A DNA stretch of 40,125 nucleotides from an uncultured Mucilaginibacter sp. (GTDB lineage: Bacteria > Bacteroidota > Bacteroidia > Sphingobacteriales > Sphingobacteriaceae). Shown piece by piece: positions 16,097 to 24,858 of the stretch. Under the pieces are notes generated by a model, which made no database searches, was not told where the DNA came from, and saw only the letters and a program-made list of their open reading frames with translations. A program made the position numbers and the translations under genes. Position 1 is the stretch's first letter, and every line of letters begins with the position of its first letter. The stretch is from the NCBI RefSeq assembly GCF_946481715.1, contig NZ_CAMLOV010000036.1, positions 1-40,125 of the forward strand. Direction: 5' to 3'.

Positions 16097-16438
16097 TTAT
16101 GGTTTTGCAACCAGCGCCGACTCTTTTACATAAATGTGGCGGCCTTTGCTGTTTACGTAATAGTAGTACGAGTTTTTATCGATGTAGATGGTTTGCCCTT
16201 GTGGCCCAACCTTGCCATCGTATTTTTTATCTACAACTCCCGCTGCACCTTTTGATGCTACTTCGGCAGTTTTATTGCCAACTTTGCTGGCAGTTTTTTT
16301 GGTGGCTTTCCATCCTTTTTTTACGGTGGTGCCAACTTTCTGTGCTACGGTGGTGGTGTCTTTATGGGTTTGCGCAAACGTGGTTGAGGCTGCAAACATG
16401 GCCGCCGCAAACATTGCTGTACTGAATAGCTTTTTCAT
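16097..16438 (-). CDS. Secreted basic protein with PBCV-type adaptor-like C-terminus
   Basis: This 113-residue protein has a signal peptide (about 1-22, ending TFAQ). Next comes a lysine/alanine/threonine-rich middle (about 28-70, with KKGWKATKKTASKVGNK), probably extended or helical. The compact C-terminus (about 71-108) contains YDGKVGPQGQTIYIDKN and YYYVNSKGRHIYV. That part resembles the short repeat known as the PBCV-specific basic adaptor domain, seen in many Bacteroidota envelope proteins of unknown role. The charge suggests binding to nucleic acid or anionic polymers, but this is inference. It is flanked by gpsA upstream on the same strand (32 bp away) and by a strong hairpin downstream. 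Confidence 0.7.
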   Translation of the reverse strand: MKKLFSTAMFAAAMFAASTTFAQTHKDTTTVAQKVGTTVKKGWKATKKTASKVGNKTAEVASKGAAGVVDKKYDGKVGPQGQTIYIDKNSYYYYVNSKGRHIYVKESALVAKP

Positions 16439-16470
16439 GATAGTAGATTAAATTGAATTAACTTGGTATG

Positions 16471-17478
16471 TTAACTCAATTTCTCTGCCAGTTTGCGCAT
16501 TTCTGTTGCGGGCGGTGCTTTTTTGTACAAAATTGCATAAACAGCCTCGCATATAGGCATATCAACCTTGTGTAGCCGGTTTACCTGGTGTAGGCAATTT
16601 ACTGCATAGTAGCCTTCTGCAATCATGTTCATTTCTAACTGTGCCGATGTTACGGTATAGCCTTTGCCTATCATATTGCCAAAGGTGCGGTTACGGCTAA
16701 ATTGCGAGTAAGCGGTAACCAGCAGATCGCCCAGGTAGGCCGATTCTTTTATATCCCTGTCTATAGGATGCACCTTATCAACAAAGCGTTCCAGCTCGCG
16801 TATGGCGTTTGATATCAGTACCGATTGGAAGTTATCGCCATAACCCACGCCGTGGCATATACCGCTGGCAATAGCGTAAACATTCTTCAATACCGCGCCA
16901 TACTCGGTGCCGTAAATATCATCAGATACAATGGTTTTGATGTAGCGGGTATTTAACATGGCTGCAAACTCCGTAGCCAGGTCAACATCCTGCGATGCAA
17001 TGGTGAGGTAAGATAATTTCTCCAGTGCAACTTCCTCTGCGTGGCAGGGGCCGCTGATCACCATAAAATTGCTGAAGGATACATTGTATTTTTGGTTCAA
17101 AAATTCGCCGATGATCTGGTTCTCATCGGGCACTATCCCTTTTATGGCCGATACTATTTTCTTCCCGGCAAGGTCTTCGGCGGTGATGCCTGTTAAAGCT
17201 TCTTTTAAAAAAGCAGCCGGCACGTTTAGTAAAATGCAATCGGCAACCTGTATCAACGGCTTCAGGTCGGCAGAGATATTTGCGCCGGGCACTTTAATTT
17301 CAACAGAACTTAAGTAGTTGGGGTTGTGGCGAAACTTGCTGATGTGTTCTACCGCCTGCTCGTTCCGCATCCACCAAAAAATTTCTTTTTCTACGGTGTT
17401 ATCGGTAAGCATTTTAATATTGGCTGTGGCCCAGCTTCCGCCGCCAACAACGGTAATTTTTTGTATTTGCTTAAGCAT
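16471..17478 (-). CDS. gpsA: NAD(P)H-dependent glycerol-3-phosphate dehydrogenase
   Basis: This 335-residue cytoplasmic enzyme reduces dihydroxyacetone phosphate to sn-glycerol 3-phosphate for phospholipid synthesis. The N-terminal Rossmann domain has the dinucleotide loop GGGSWA (12-17). The catalytic domain shows SGPCHAEEVA (usually SGPSFA/HA in the family), the active-site lysine in LKNVYAIASG, and GDLLVTAYSQFSRNRTFG. Length and motifs are normal. The start at 17478 places the glycine loop eleven residues in, as expected. The secreted basic-protein gene follows after 32 bp and may be co-transcribed. Confidence 0.95.
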   Translation of the reverse strand: MLKQIQKITVVGGGSWATANIKMLTDNTVEKEIFWWMRNEQAVEHISKFRHNPNYLSSVEIKVPGANISADLKPLIQVADCILLNVPAAFLKEALTGITAEDLAGKKIVSAIKGIVPDENQIIGEFLNQKYNVSFSNFMVISGPCHAEEVALEKLSYLTIASQDVDLATEFAAMLNTRYIKTIVSDDIYGTEYGAVLKNVYAIASGICHGVGYGDNFQSVLISNAIRELERFVDKVHPIDRDIKESAYLGDLLVTAYSQFSRNRTFGNMIGKGYTVTSAQLEMNMIAEGYYAVNCLHQVNRLHKVDMPICEAVYAILYKKAPPATEMRKLAEKLS

Positions 17479-17726
17479 TACACATATAATGTACTACCCG
17501 GGTAATTGGTTTTCTCCGGCGGTACAAATAAATGAAAAAAAGGCGATAGGTAAAAGGATGGGGGCGAAAGGCGAAAGGTAATCGTTTTAAAGAATGGGCA
17601 CCTGCGGTGCCGTCACCAATCACTTTATTTCTATAAACCGGTGCTACTAATTCAGCGTTTTTAATTATGCAACATATTCACGCCAAAAGCAGGCAGTGCG
17701 CTGTACCCCTTCCTTAAAGCACTTTA

Positions 17727-18041
17727 CTACTGAATATCATCAAACATTATCGTATCGCGCGAATTGCGCCGGAGTAATTTAATTCTCAAATCGCCGCGCT
17801 GTTTGATAATCGTATCTCCAATGTGAACCGGAATATTGTGGTGCCATTTCATCCCATTCAAATCGTATTCAGTTCCATTAATAGTAATAAACTGATAGTT
17901 ATGTATATCATAGCGCACTTTTTCTACTACTCCACTAAATTGTGCTTTACTGGAGTGTTTCACTGCGTCCCGCTTTGCCCAATAAAAGATTAGCACTAAT
18001 ATCAAAAACGTCAACCCAATCATTTGAATCCTGCTCATCAT
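17727..18041 (-). CDS. Small membrane-anchored hypothetical protein
   Basis: This 104-residue protein has one N-terminal membrane segment (about 8-22, IGLTFLILVLIFYWA) and a soluble C-terminal domain of alternating strands (FSGVVEKVRYD, YQFITINGTEYDL, IPVHIGDTIIKQRGDLRIKLLRR). The strand pattern and the VHIGDTIIK turn suggest an OB-like or small barrel fold, but I do not recognise a family. The second Met (MSRIQM) is an equally good start. A GGCACC/GGTGCC hairpin (17597-17611) lies about 115 bp downstream. The gene appears monocistronic. Confidence 0.6.
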   Translation of the reverse strand: MMSRIQMIGLTFLILVLIFYWAKRDAVKHSSKAQFSGVVEKVRYDIHNYQFITINGTEYDLNGMKWHHNIPVHIGDTIIKQRGDLRIKLLRRNSRDTIMFDDIQ

Positions 18042-18330
18042 TCAGTTTTTTTAGGCCTGTACAATAGATAGGTACATCTTCCAAAACGGAAGCGCTTGCA
18101 CCAAAGATATTATAAGCATATGTAAAACAGTAGTGCGTAAAATTATTATCGGCAGGATAAAAAAGATTAACTTTCTTCGTTTGCCATCAGCACCTTGCGC
18201 CTTCTTAGCCTACATACTATCACCCCAATCATGCCTTGCAAAATGGCCCAATGCAGGATCAATTTGTTTAAAAGCGATTTTACTGGCAAAAAGAGAAGGT
18301 AACGCCCCTGGGAAATTGGTTTAAAATAAA
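18042..18330. other. Gene-free stretch, possible relic
   Basis: No supportable gene is seen. Short frames exist on both strands (about 63 codons each) but have poor composition, and one begins inside a terminator hairpin. I see no repeat or promoter match here. Confidence 0.4.
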
Positions 18331-18362
18331 AAAGGTGAAAAGTCCTAAAATCTTTCACCTTT
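18331..18362 (-). terminator. Terminator after the efflux adaptor gene
   Basis: Perfect 10-bp arms AAAGGTGAAA (18331-18340) and TTTCACCTTT (18353-18362) are followed on the minus strand by TTTTATTTTAA. The hairpin lies 20 bp beyond the stop of the adaptor gene, so it ends the TolC-adaptor operon. Confidence 0.8.
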
Positions 18363-18381
18363 CAGCCTTTACATTATAAGC

Positions 18382-19719
18382 TTAGTTCTTCTTCTCGCCT
18401 GTAAATAGTTTGGCTTTATCTACTTTCTCTACTATCATACCATCTTTCAGGTCTTTAGAGATAGCTGCAAATGGGGCCGATACAACTTCTTCGCCGCCTT
18501 TTAGGCCGCTTAGTATTTGTATGTAGGCATCATCCTGTATACCGGTGGTTACCTGCACTTGTTTCACTTTGTTCGTCTTATCCAGCACAAACACGTATTC
18601 TTTTGCTATTGGGGTGCTGGCGGTTTTCTTGGCTTCATCTTTATCCTTATCGCCGGTAACCGGTTTTTTCTCATCGCGGGTGGTAACCGATTGGATAGGA
18701 ACCGATAGTGCTTTCACCTGGTTGGTTCGTATATCAACCGTAGCGGTTAAACCCGGGCGGAACGGCGAGTGGTTTGCAGCATTTTTCTTCAACAGGTCGA
18801 TGTACGATTGCGCAGTTATCCTTACTTTAACAGTAAAGTTGGTCACCTGGTCGGCATTGGTACCTACCACGTTTGCCGAGCTGCCAATTTCAATCACCTG
18901 GCCTTCAAATTTTTTGCCAAGGAATGCGTCAATTTCTATTTGCGATGGGTTGCCTACGGCAATACGGTTAATGTCGTTCTCGTTCACATCAACGTTCACA
19001 TCCATTTTGCTAAGGTCGGATATGGTCATGATCTCGGTACCGGCAAATTGCTGGGTTCCTAAAACACGCTCGCCAATTTCTATGGAGAGTTTTGATACCA
19101 CGCCATCAACCGGGGCATAGATGGTAGTTTTGGCCAGGTTATCCTGCGCTTCTTTAACAGATGCAGAAGACTGTGCCAGCCCATACTGCGAGCCTATAAC
19201 GTTTTGCTTGGCTGCCTCTAACGATGCTTTTGCACCTTCGTAGTTGGCTTTTGCCTGCTCAAACTCGGCAGCGGTAAGTACTTTGTTTTTATACAACTCC
19301 TGGCTGCGTTTAAATATAGATGCCTGGTTGGCAAACGTAGCTTCGGATTGTTTTAGCATTTGCGATGAATTGCCCACGCTTGCCCTTTGCGAATTGTAGG
19401 ATGCCACGGCGCGCTCATAGCCCGATTTCAAAATGTCGGGGCGTATTTTACAAAGCAGCTGGCCTTTTTTTACCACGTCGCCTTCCTTAATAGGCAGTTC
19501 AACTACTTCGCCGCTCACCTCAGGGCTTATTTTAACCTCAATGTGCGGTTTTATTTTGCCGCTGGCAGATACATTTTCGTTTATCTGTCGGGTGTCGGCC
19601 TTTTCAACAGCAACCTGGGTTAGCTTTGGTTTGCCAATTACGCCGGTAATTTTTAGTATTATCAGCAGTGCCACAAGTGCGCCTAAAGTGATAAGGATAT
19701 ATTTAGTAGTCTTTCCCAT
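18382..19719 (-). CDS. Efflux periplasmic adaptor (HlyD/MacA/AcrA type)
   Basis: This 445-residue membrane-fusion protein would link an inner-membrane pump to a TolC-like channel. One N-terminal membrane anchor (about 5-27) is followed by the lipoyl/barrel-sandwich half-motif (about 55-95, SPEVSGEVVELPIKEGDVVKKGQ), a long alpha-helical hairpin (about 97-190), the second lipoyl half (TIYAPVDGVVSKL), then beta-barrel and membrane-proximal domains. A lysine/aspartate-rich linker (about 355-375) is a local insertion. The TolC gene lies 33 bp upstream on the same strand, so the two form an operon. No RND or ABC pump gene follows: a terminator comes directly after. The partner pump must be elsewhere. 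Confidence 0.92.
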   Translation of the reverse strand: MGKTTKYILITLGALVALLIILKITGVIGKPKLTQVAVEKADTRQINENVSASGKIKPHIEVKISPEVSGEVVELPIKEGDVVKKGQLLCKIRPDILKSGYERAVASYNSQRASVGNSSQMLKQSEATFANQASIFKRSQELYKNKVLTAAEFEQAKANYEGAKASLEAAKQNVIGSQYGLAQSSASVKEAQDNLAKTTIYAPVDGVVSKLSIEIGERVLGTQQFAGTEIMTISDLSKMDVNVDVNENDINRIAVGNPSQIEIDAFLGKKFEGQVIEIGSSANVVGTNADQVTNFTVKVRITAQSYIDLLKKNAANHSPFRPGLTATVDIRTNQVKALSVPIQSVTTRDEKKPVTGDKDKDEAKKTASTPIAKEYVFVLDKTNKVKQVQVTTGIQDDAYIQILSGLKGGEEVVSAPFAAISKDLKDGMIVEKVDKAKLFTGEKKN

Positions 19720-19752
19720 GATATTGTTTCAGGATTTTTATTTATTAAAAGT

Positions 19753-21114
19753 TTATAGTGTTATAGGGTTACCAAGGTAATAATCTATTACCTTACTTCT
19801 GAAAATTAACTCGTAACGTGCCTGTATCAGGTCGAACTGAGATTTATTCAGGTTGGTTAACGATGTGTTGTAATCCAGCGCGTTCACCAAGCCTACGTTA
19901 TACCTTTGTTGTATTACATTAAAGGCTTCTTTGTTTGCCTGGTAGGTTTGTTCGTTACTTGCCAGTTTTTTATTGGCCGCCTGCACATCCAAAACAGCTT
20001 GTATAATAACCTTGCTTAGGTTGTTTTTTGAAATTTGCGTACTGACCTGGGCATTCTCAAACTGTATACGAGCCTTGCGTACCGAAGTGCGGGTGCTAAA
20101 CCGGGTGAAGATCGGTATCTGTAATGACAAGCCAATTGATTGGTTAAAGTTATCTTTAAACTGATCGAAAAACGGGTATTTGGCGGTTGGGTTATCAAAC
20201 CTGATGCTGGCATCCGAGTACCGCGAGTTTCCCGAGCCAAACAATACCAGGGTTGGATAATAAGCACCCATGGCCACTTTAATGCCTTGTTGCGCTGCAA
20301 GCTGCCTGGTTTCGGCAAGTTTTATGTCGGGGTTTATTTCGAGGGCGGTTGTTATTACAGATGCGCCATCAAAATCGGTACGTACATTGCTAAATTTGCT
20401 TATGTCGGGCTTCTCCACTGTTATCCGTTCCAGCGGGTTCATCTCCATATATTGTTTCAATACCAATAACGATAGGTCTAATTGGTTTTGTGCAGTGGTT
20501 AAATTAAGGTCGGCAGTTGATTGCTGCGCTTTGGCCTGCGATAGGTCGGCAAGCGTTTGATTACCCACATCAAAGTTTTTCTGTGCCCTGTCCAAAGCAA
20601 TTTTCGAAACATCTATTTGTTGTTGAGCTGCGGTAACCAAATCCTGGTTAGTTAATACGGTGAGGTATTGAGTAACTACATTTAGTATAAGGTCGTTTTT
20701 TATTTTAGCGGTGTTTGTCTTATCAACATCAACCAAAATACGGTTTTGGATGATTTGGTTGCGCAATTGCCCTCCCTGGAAAATGGTTACCTGTGCGTTT
20801 ATCCCGGCATTTACGGTAAAAGTACGCTGGTTGATGAACTGGTTGGTGGTTGGGTCGATATTACGGCCAAAATTGTAACCGGCCTGCGGGTTTGCGCTAA
20901 CGCTTGGCAGCTTGTTGTAGCGGCTTTGGTTGTAATCTTCTGTACTTAAAGCTTCGCTGTATTGCGCTTGTTTTATGGTTAGGTTACGTTCCAGCGCGCG
21001 GTCGACAGCTTTTTGTAGGGTGATAACTTCCTGTGCGTTGGCAGTTATGTTTACGGCAGAAAGTAATATGAGGCAAGCAATGGTTACTTTTGTTTTTGTA
21101 AATTTTAGTTTCAT
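19753..21114 (-). CDS. TolC-family outer-membrane efflux protein
   Basis: This 453-residue protein is the outer-membrane channel of a tripartite efflux or type I secretion system. A signal peptide (about 1-28, ending ANAQ) precedes two outer-membrane-efflux repeats (about 35-230 and 240-445). These are rich in long amphipathic helices and include the N-terminal ALERNLTIKQAQ and the typical YNVGLVNALDYNTSLTNLNKSQFDLIQARYE segments. The start at MKLKF (21114) is chosen over the ATG five codons upstream because the signal peptide then begins normally. A 17-bp palindrome (21134-21150) sits just upstream, suggesting control by a dimeric repressor. The adaptor gene follows after 33 bp. Confidence 0.93.
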   Translation of the reverse strand: MKLKFTKTKVTIACLILLSAVNITANAQEVITLQKAVDRALERNLTIKQAQYSEALSTEDYNQSRYNKLPSVSANPQAGYNFGRNIDPTTNQFINQRTFTVNAGINAQVTIFQGGQLRNQIIQNRILVDVDKTNTAKIKNDLILNVVTQYLTVLTNQDLVTAAQQQIDVSKIALDRAQKNFDVGNQTLADLSQAKAQQSTADLNLTTAQNQLDLSLLVLKQYMEMNPLERITVEKPDISKFSNVRTDFDGASVITTALEINPDIKLAETRQLAAQQGIKVAMGAYYPTLVLFGSGNSRYSDASIRFDNPTAKYPFFDQFKDNFNQSIGLSLQIPIFTRFSTRTSVRKARIQFENAQVSTQISKNNLSKVIIQAVLDVQAANKKLASNEQTYQANKEAFNVIQQRYNVGLVNALDYNTSLTNLNKSQFDLIQARYELIFRSKVIDYYLGNPITL

Positions 21115-21133
21115 AATGTTGGTATACAATTAT

Positions 21134-21150
21134 AAGTAATGCTATTACTT
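21134..21150. promoter_or_regulatory. 17-bp palindromic operator candidate
   Basis: AAGTAATGCTATTACTT has perfect 7-bp arms around GCT and lies 20 bp upstream of the tolC start and about 54 bp upstream of the divergent deacetylase gene. Size and symmetry fit a TetR- or MarR-type dimer site. No regulator gene is adjacent. Confidence 0.5.
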
Positions 21151-21203
21151 TGCAAGCCTTTTGTTGTTTGTTTAAATATGGATCGAATTAACTCCTTTTG
21201 TGC

Positions 21204-21824
21204 ATGTACCTGGTAAAAACTCCCCGTATACTTAAATGGTTATACCCTAACCTGATATGGGGCGCCCAGCCCAATGGCCGTTGCATTTATTTGACTTTTG
21301 ACGACGGCCCTATACCCATTGTTACACCTTTTGTGTTAAATATTTTAAAACAGTACAATGCTAAGGCTACTTTTTTTTGTATTGGCGATAATATAAGCAA
21401 ACATCCCGATGTATTTAACGATGTAAAAAGTGCAGGCCATGCCATTGGCAACCACACCTATAATCATTTAAAAGGCTGGGATACCGGCGATAGCGCCTAC
21501 CTCAACAACTTTTTAAAGGCGGATGAGTTAGTGGCAGCAAACCTGTTTAGGCCGCCCTACGGGAGGATAAAGCGGTCGCAGGTGAAGCTGTTGAAACAGG
21601 CCCGCCCGGGATTGCGCATTATTATGTGGGATGTGCTTAGCGGAGATTTCGACGTAACGCTTAGCCCCGAAGCTTGCCTGAAGAATGTTATCAAACATAC
21701 CGAAGCCGGCTCGATAGTGGTGTTTCATGATAGTTTGAAAGCCTTCGACAGGCTGGAGTATGTTTTGCCCAGGGCATTGGAGCATTGGAGTAAGGAGGGG
21801 TACCTATTTAAAAGTTTGCAGTAG
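21204..21824 (+). CDS. Polysaccharide deacetylase (NodB-type, CE4)
   Basis: This 206-residue CE4-family enzyme removes N- or O-acetyl groups from polysaccharides such as peptidoglycan or chitin-like polymers. All NodB motifs are present: TFDDGP (31-36; catalytic base D33, metal ligand D34), HTYNH (metal ligands H84 and H88), RPPYG (116-120), a SGDFD segment in place of motif 4, and VVFHDS with the conserved histidine near the C-terminus. No signal peptide is obvious, so export is uncertain. The ATG at 21204 is used; the frame opens two codons earlier at a TTG. It is divergent from tolC. Confidence 0.92.
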   Translation: MYLVKTPRILKWLYPNLIWGAQPNGRCIYLTFDDGPIPIVTPFVLNILKQYNAKATFFCIGDNISKHPDVFNDVKSAGHAIGNHTYNHLKGWDTGDSAYLNNFLKADELVAANLFRPPYGRIKRSQVKLLKQARPGLRIIMWDVLSGDFDVTLSPEACLKNVIKHTEAGSIVVFHDSLKAFDRLEYVLPRALEHWSKEGYLFKSLQ

Positions 21825-21863
21825 GCAGTTTGCAGATAGCGGGGTTATTTTCTACCTTTCGGG

Positions 21864-22682
21864 ATGCGTCGTAAATTTCAATTATTGGTATTAGGAGTAA
21901 TATCCGTTATCTCCGCCCAAAATATCAAGGCACAAAGCACCGCAGATACCGCCCGGGTTATCATCAGCCAAATAAAGATGCCCCAGCTTGGGCGCGAGCG
22001 TACGATAAGGGTTTACTTGCCTGCGGGGTACGCAACTTCTAACAAGAAATACCCGGTTATTTACATGCACGACGGGCAAAACCTGTTTACAGGCAACACC
22101 AGTTTCGCCGGCAGCTGGCTGGTCGACTCGACCCTAAAAACCTTTCCGGCAAATAAGCAAGCTATTGTAGTTGGCATTGATAACAGCGGCCAATACCGCA
22201 TGGCGGAATACAATGCCTACGAAAGCAAATACGCCAAACCCGAAGGCGATGCTTATGTTGCCTTTATTGTAAACACATTGAAACCACATATCGACAGCCT
22301 GTACCGCACCAGGAAGGGTGCTAAGCACACCGCCATTGCAGGCAGTTCGATGGGCGGGCTGATATCCACGTACGCAGCCATCAAATACCCGGGTGTATTT
22401 GGCGTGGCAGGCGTGTTTTCACCATCCTTTTGGATAGCGCCGCAGCTGTACACACTGGCCGAAGCAACCCAAATGGATACGAAACAACGGTATTTTTTAA
22501 CCTGCGGGGATAAAGAAAGCGACGACGAAACCGGCGATGTAAATAAAATGGATTTGTTGCTGAAGCGAAAGGGGTATGATGTAAAACGGGTTCCTGTCCC
22601 CTTAATTATCGAAGGCGCACAACACAACGAGAAGCAATGGCGTGCGTCGTTCGGGCGGTTCTACGCCTGGTTTGTGAAGTAG
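21864..22682 (+). CDS. Secreted esterase (esterase D/IroE-like alpha/beta hydrolase)
   Basis: This 272-residue protein has a signal peptide (about 1-24, ending IKAQ). The core matches the putative-esterase family that includes esterase D, IroE/Fes-type enterobactin esterases and feruloyl esterases: strands RTIRVYLPAGY and YPVIYMHDGQNLF, nucleophile elbow GSSMG with S162, an acid near D216 (TCGDKESDD) and the histidine H254 (GAQHNE). The DGQNLF motif is typical of this family. The exact substrate (siderophore, acetylated sugar or other ester) cannot be told. It follows the deacetylase by 39 bp on the same strand, so the two probably share a transcript, perhaps for carbohydrate ester or amide processing. 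Confidence 0.85.
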   Translation: MRRKFQLLVLGVISVISAQNIKAQSTADTARVIISQIKMPQLGRERTIRVYLPAGYATSNKKYPVIYMHDGQNLFTGNTSFAGSWLVDSTLKTFPANKQAIVVGIDNSGQYRMAEYNAYESKYAKPEGDAYVAFIVNTLKPHIDSLYRTRKGAKHTAIAGSSMGGLISTYAAIKYPGVFGVAGVFSPSFWIAPQLYTLAEATQMDTKQRYFLTCGDKESDDETGDVNKMDLLLKRKGYDVKRVPVPLIIEGAQHNEKQWRASFGRFYAWFVK

Positions 22683-22744
22683 CTGCAACAAAATAGCCTT
22701 ATCCTTGTTTATTAATTATCAGCCAATTATAATAAATAAGCGAC

Positions 22745-23854
22745 ATGAGAAAATGGATAGCCGCCGCAACAATTGCTTTGGGTGTTTTTTGCTTTATCAA
22801 CTGCAAAAAAAACACAAATGCCGTTCCGCCTGACGAGCCCGGAGATGCTACATTAACGGATGTGGTGCTTACACAGGGGCTCTCCTTCCCCTGGGAGATT
22901 TTGTGGGGGCCTGATGATATGCTTTGGATAACCGAGCGCGGCGGCAAAGTAAGCCGGGTAAACCCTGCCGATGGGGTTGTAACAAGCCTAATTACAATTA
23001 GCGATGTTGTGGCTAAAAGCGAAGGGGGCTTATTGGGCATGGTTTTGCACCCCGATTTTGCCACAACCCCCGAGGTTTTTGTTGCTTACAACTACGATAA
23101 AGCAGGCACCTACACCAAAAAGGTAGTAAAGTATACTTATAATGGCACTACGCTTATAAACCCCGTTGTTTTAATGGATGATATCCCTGCATCAAATATC
23201 CATAACGGCACCCGCCTGGCCATATCTCCGGATAAAAAACTGTTTATCAGCAGCGGCGATGCTTCGGTATCATCCCGTGCGCAGGATAAAACCAGTTTGG
23301 CAGGTAAAATACAACGCATCAATTTAGATGGCAGTATACCTGCAGATAACCCGATTGCGGGCAGCCCGCTATGGACGTTTGGGCACCGCAACCCGCAGGG
23401 GCTGGTATTTGTTGGCGATAGGCTCTACAGCAGCGAACATGGCAATAGTACCGATGATGAGATAAACATCATCCAAAAAGGGCGCAACTTTGGCTGGCCA
23501 AATGTGGAAGGCTTTTGCAGCACGGGCAGCGAGCCATCGTTTTGCACTACAAATAACGTAATTGAACCTATTTTTGCATGGTCGCCCACCATTGCGCCAT
23601 CCGGTATAGATTATTATAATAACGATGCCATCCCGCAGTGGAAAAACTCGTTGTTGCTGGCTGTGTTAAAGGATTCGGAATTATTGCAGATAAAACTCAA
23701 TGCCGCAGGCGATAAAGTTGAGGCGGTGAACACCTTTTATAAAGGCACCTACGGCCGTATGCGCGATGTTGCCATATCGCCGCAGGGTATTGTTTATATT
23801 ATTACAAGCAATGGTAGCGGCGCAGATAAGATAATTAAGGTGAGTAAGAAGTAG
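22745..23854 (+). CDS. PQQ-dependent aldose sugar dehydrogenase-like lipoprotein
   Basis: This 369-residue protein has a lipoprotein signal (lipobox FINC, lipidated C20) and a six-bladed beta-propeller of the soluble glucose/sorbosone dehydrogenase family. The characteristic segments are LSFPWEILWGPDDMLWITERGG, GGLLGMVLHPDF, GTRLAISPDKKLFISSGD, FGHRNPQGL, EHGNSTDDEINII and GRNFGWPNVEG. Family members oxidise aldoses using PQQ, often with calcium. Whether this host makes or imports PQQ is not visible here. It follows the esterase gene by 62 bp on the same strand, completing a run of three possibly linked carbohydrate-active envelope enzymes. Confidence 0.88.
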   Translation: MRKWIAAATIALGVFCFINCKKNTNAVPPDEPGDATLTDVVLTQGLSFPWEILWGPDDMLWITERGGKVSRVNPADGVVTSLITISDVVAKSEGGLLGMVLHPDFATTPEVFVAYNYDKAGTYTKKVVKYTYNGTTLINPVVLMDDIPASNIHNGTRLAISPDKKLFISSGDASVSSRAQDKTSLAGKIQRINLDGSIPADNPIAGSPLWTFGHRNPQGLVFVGDRLYSSEHGNSTDDEINIIQKGRNFGWPNVEGFCSTGSEPSFCTTNNVIEPIFAWSPTIAPSGIDYYNNDAIPQWKNSLLLAVLKDSELLQIKLNAAGDKVEAVNTFYKGTYGRMRDVAISPQGIVYIITSNGSGADKIIKVSKK

Positions 23855-23910
23855 TTGGTTAATACCAAGCAACCGATTGAAGAGGTAGAAGCCTATTTAA
23901 CTTTACTGCG

Positions 23911-24858
23911 CTAAAACACGTAATGCGTAAACAACGACGGCGGGTTTCCGATAAGGTTGATATCGAATTTTAAGGATTCCTCGAGCCTGGTGCTTGCTGA
24001 ATGGATGCGGAAGCTGATTTGCCAGCCTTTATCCAAAGTCATAAATAAAGTGGTGTTGCTATCAAGCAAGCTAAACTCGATGATGCGCGTAGGGTAGGAT
24101 ATGGCTGGGATGCCGCAAACGGATGCAACGGAGTTGTAAGGCCTGCCCAAATCTTTGTTCATGTTGTAGCCCTTTACTACAACCAGTTTCAGCGCATCGC
24201 GCTTGATCACTTTATAAAACGAATCCCTGCCCAATAAATAGCTTAAGAGTTTCCTGGGGATCTCGTTGCCGGGGTTTGCATTTAGCCTGTCAAGCTCTTT
24301 TTTAAATGCTAATAACACAGGTACGTAAACAGATGTTTCTTTTTCGGGGTATTCGTCCCATTTCATGTTTTTGCCGGCGGCTTTGATAGCAGAAAAAACA
24401 GCGCCAACCTCGGCCTGGTACTCGTCCGACCAATCATACCCAAACCAATCTTTTGGGAAATTTATGGTTGCCGATAGCCGGGAATGCTTGCTGGCATCGT
24501 GGTTGTTTTTTACGGAGAAGCCAATTTGCCATTTCCGACGCTTAAAAAGCACATCCCGTACATCGCCGGTTATGCCTGCGGCATCAGCTGCAACGCTGAT
24601 TTCCAACGGATCGAACATATCTGTTTCGTTAGCAAGCCCCGGCTCAATCTTCACCATAGTTGCTATGGTTGATTTTGCAGCATGGAAGTAAGAAGCTTGT
24701 TCGGCAGCAGAAAAGGTGTTATAGCTGCTTTTGGTTTTAAGGTAGTGAATATCCTCTTTAAGAATAACATTTAACCCCAGCCCGGATAAATATTCATAAT
24801 ACGCGGTAGCAAAGCAATATTCGAGTGCCTTGCCGGTATCAGTTTGATTCTTTGCCAT
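23911..24858 (-). CDS. HaeIII-family type II restriction endonuclease
   Basis: This 315-residue protein matches the HaeIII restriction endonuclease family, which cleaves GGCC. The N-terminal GKALEYCFA and the core GDVRDVLFKRRKWQIGFSVKNNHDASKHSRLS (about 98-129) are the recognisable signatures. The D99/D102 region and K117 of SVKNNH probably form the catalytic centre, a divergent PD-(D/E)XK site. The start overlaps the stop of the upstream methyltransferase gene by one base (TGATG on the minus strand), so translation is probably coupled and protection comes first. No internal stop or frameshift is seen, so it looks active. The GGCC specificity is inferred from both partners. Confidence 0.92.
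   Translation of the reverse strand: MAKNQTDTGKALEYCFATAYYEYLSGLGLNVILKEDIHYLKTKSSYNTFSAAEQASYFHAAKSTIATMVKIEPGLANETDMFDPLEISVAADAAGITGDVRDVLFKRRKWQIGFSVKNNHDASKHSRLSATINFPKDWFGYDWSDEYQAEVGAVFSAIKAAGKNMKWDEYPEKETSVYVPVLLAFKKELDRLNANPGNEIPRKLLSYLLGRDSFYKVIKRDALKLVVVKGYNMNKDLGRPYNSVASVCGIPAISYPTRIIEFSLLDSNTTLFMTLDKGWQISFRIHSASTRLEESLKFDINLIGNPPSLFTHYVF

Noticed and set aside
18133..18358. Frames of about 63 codons on both strands
   Set aside because: The minus-strand frame starts inside the terminator hairpin of the efflux operon, and the plus-strand frame has no promoter-like signal. No family resemblance was seen.
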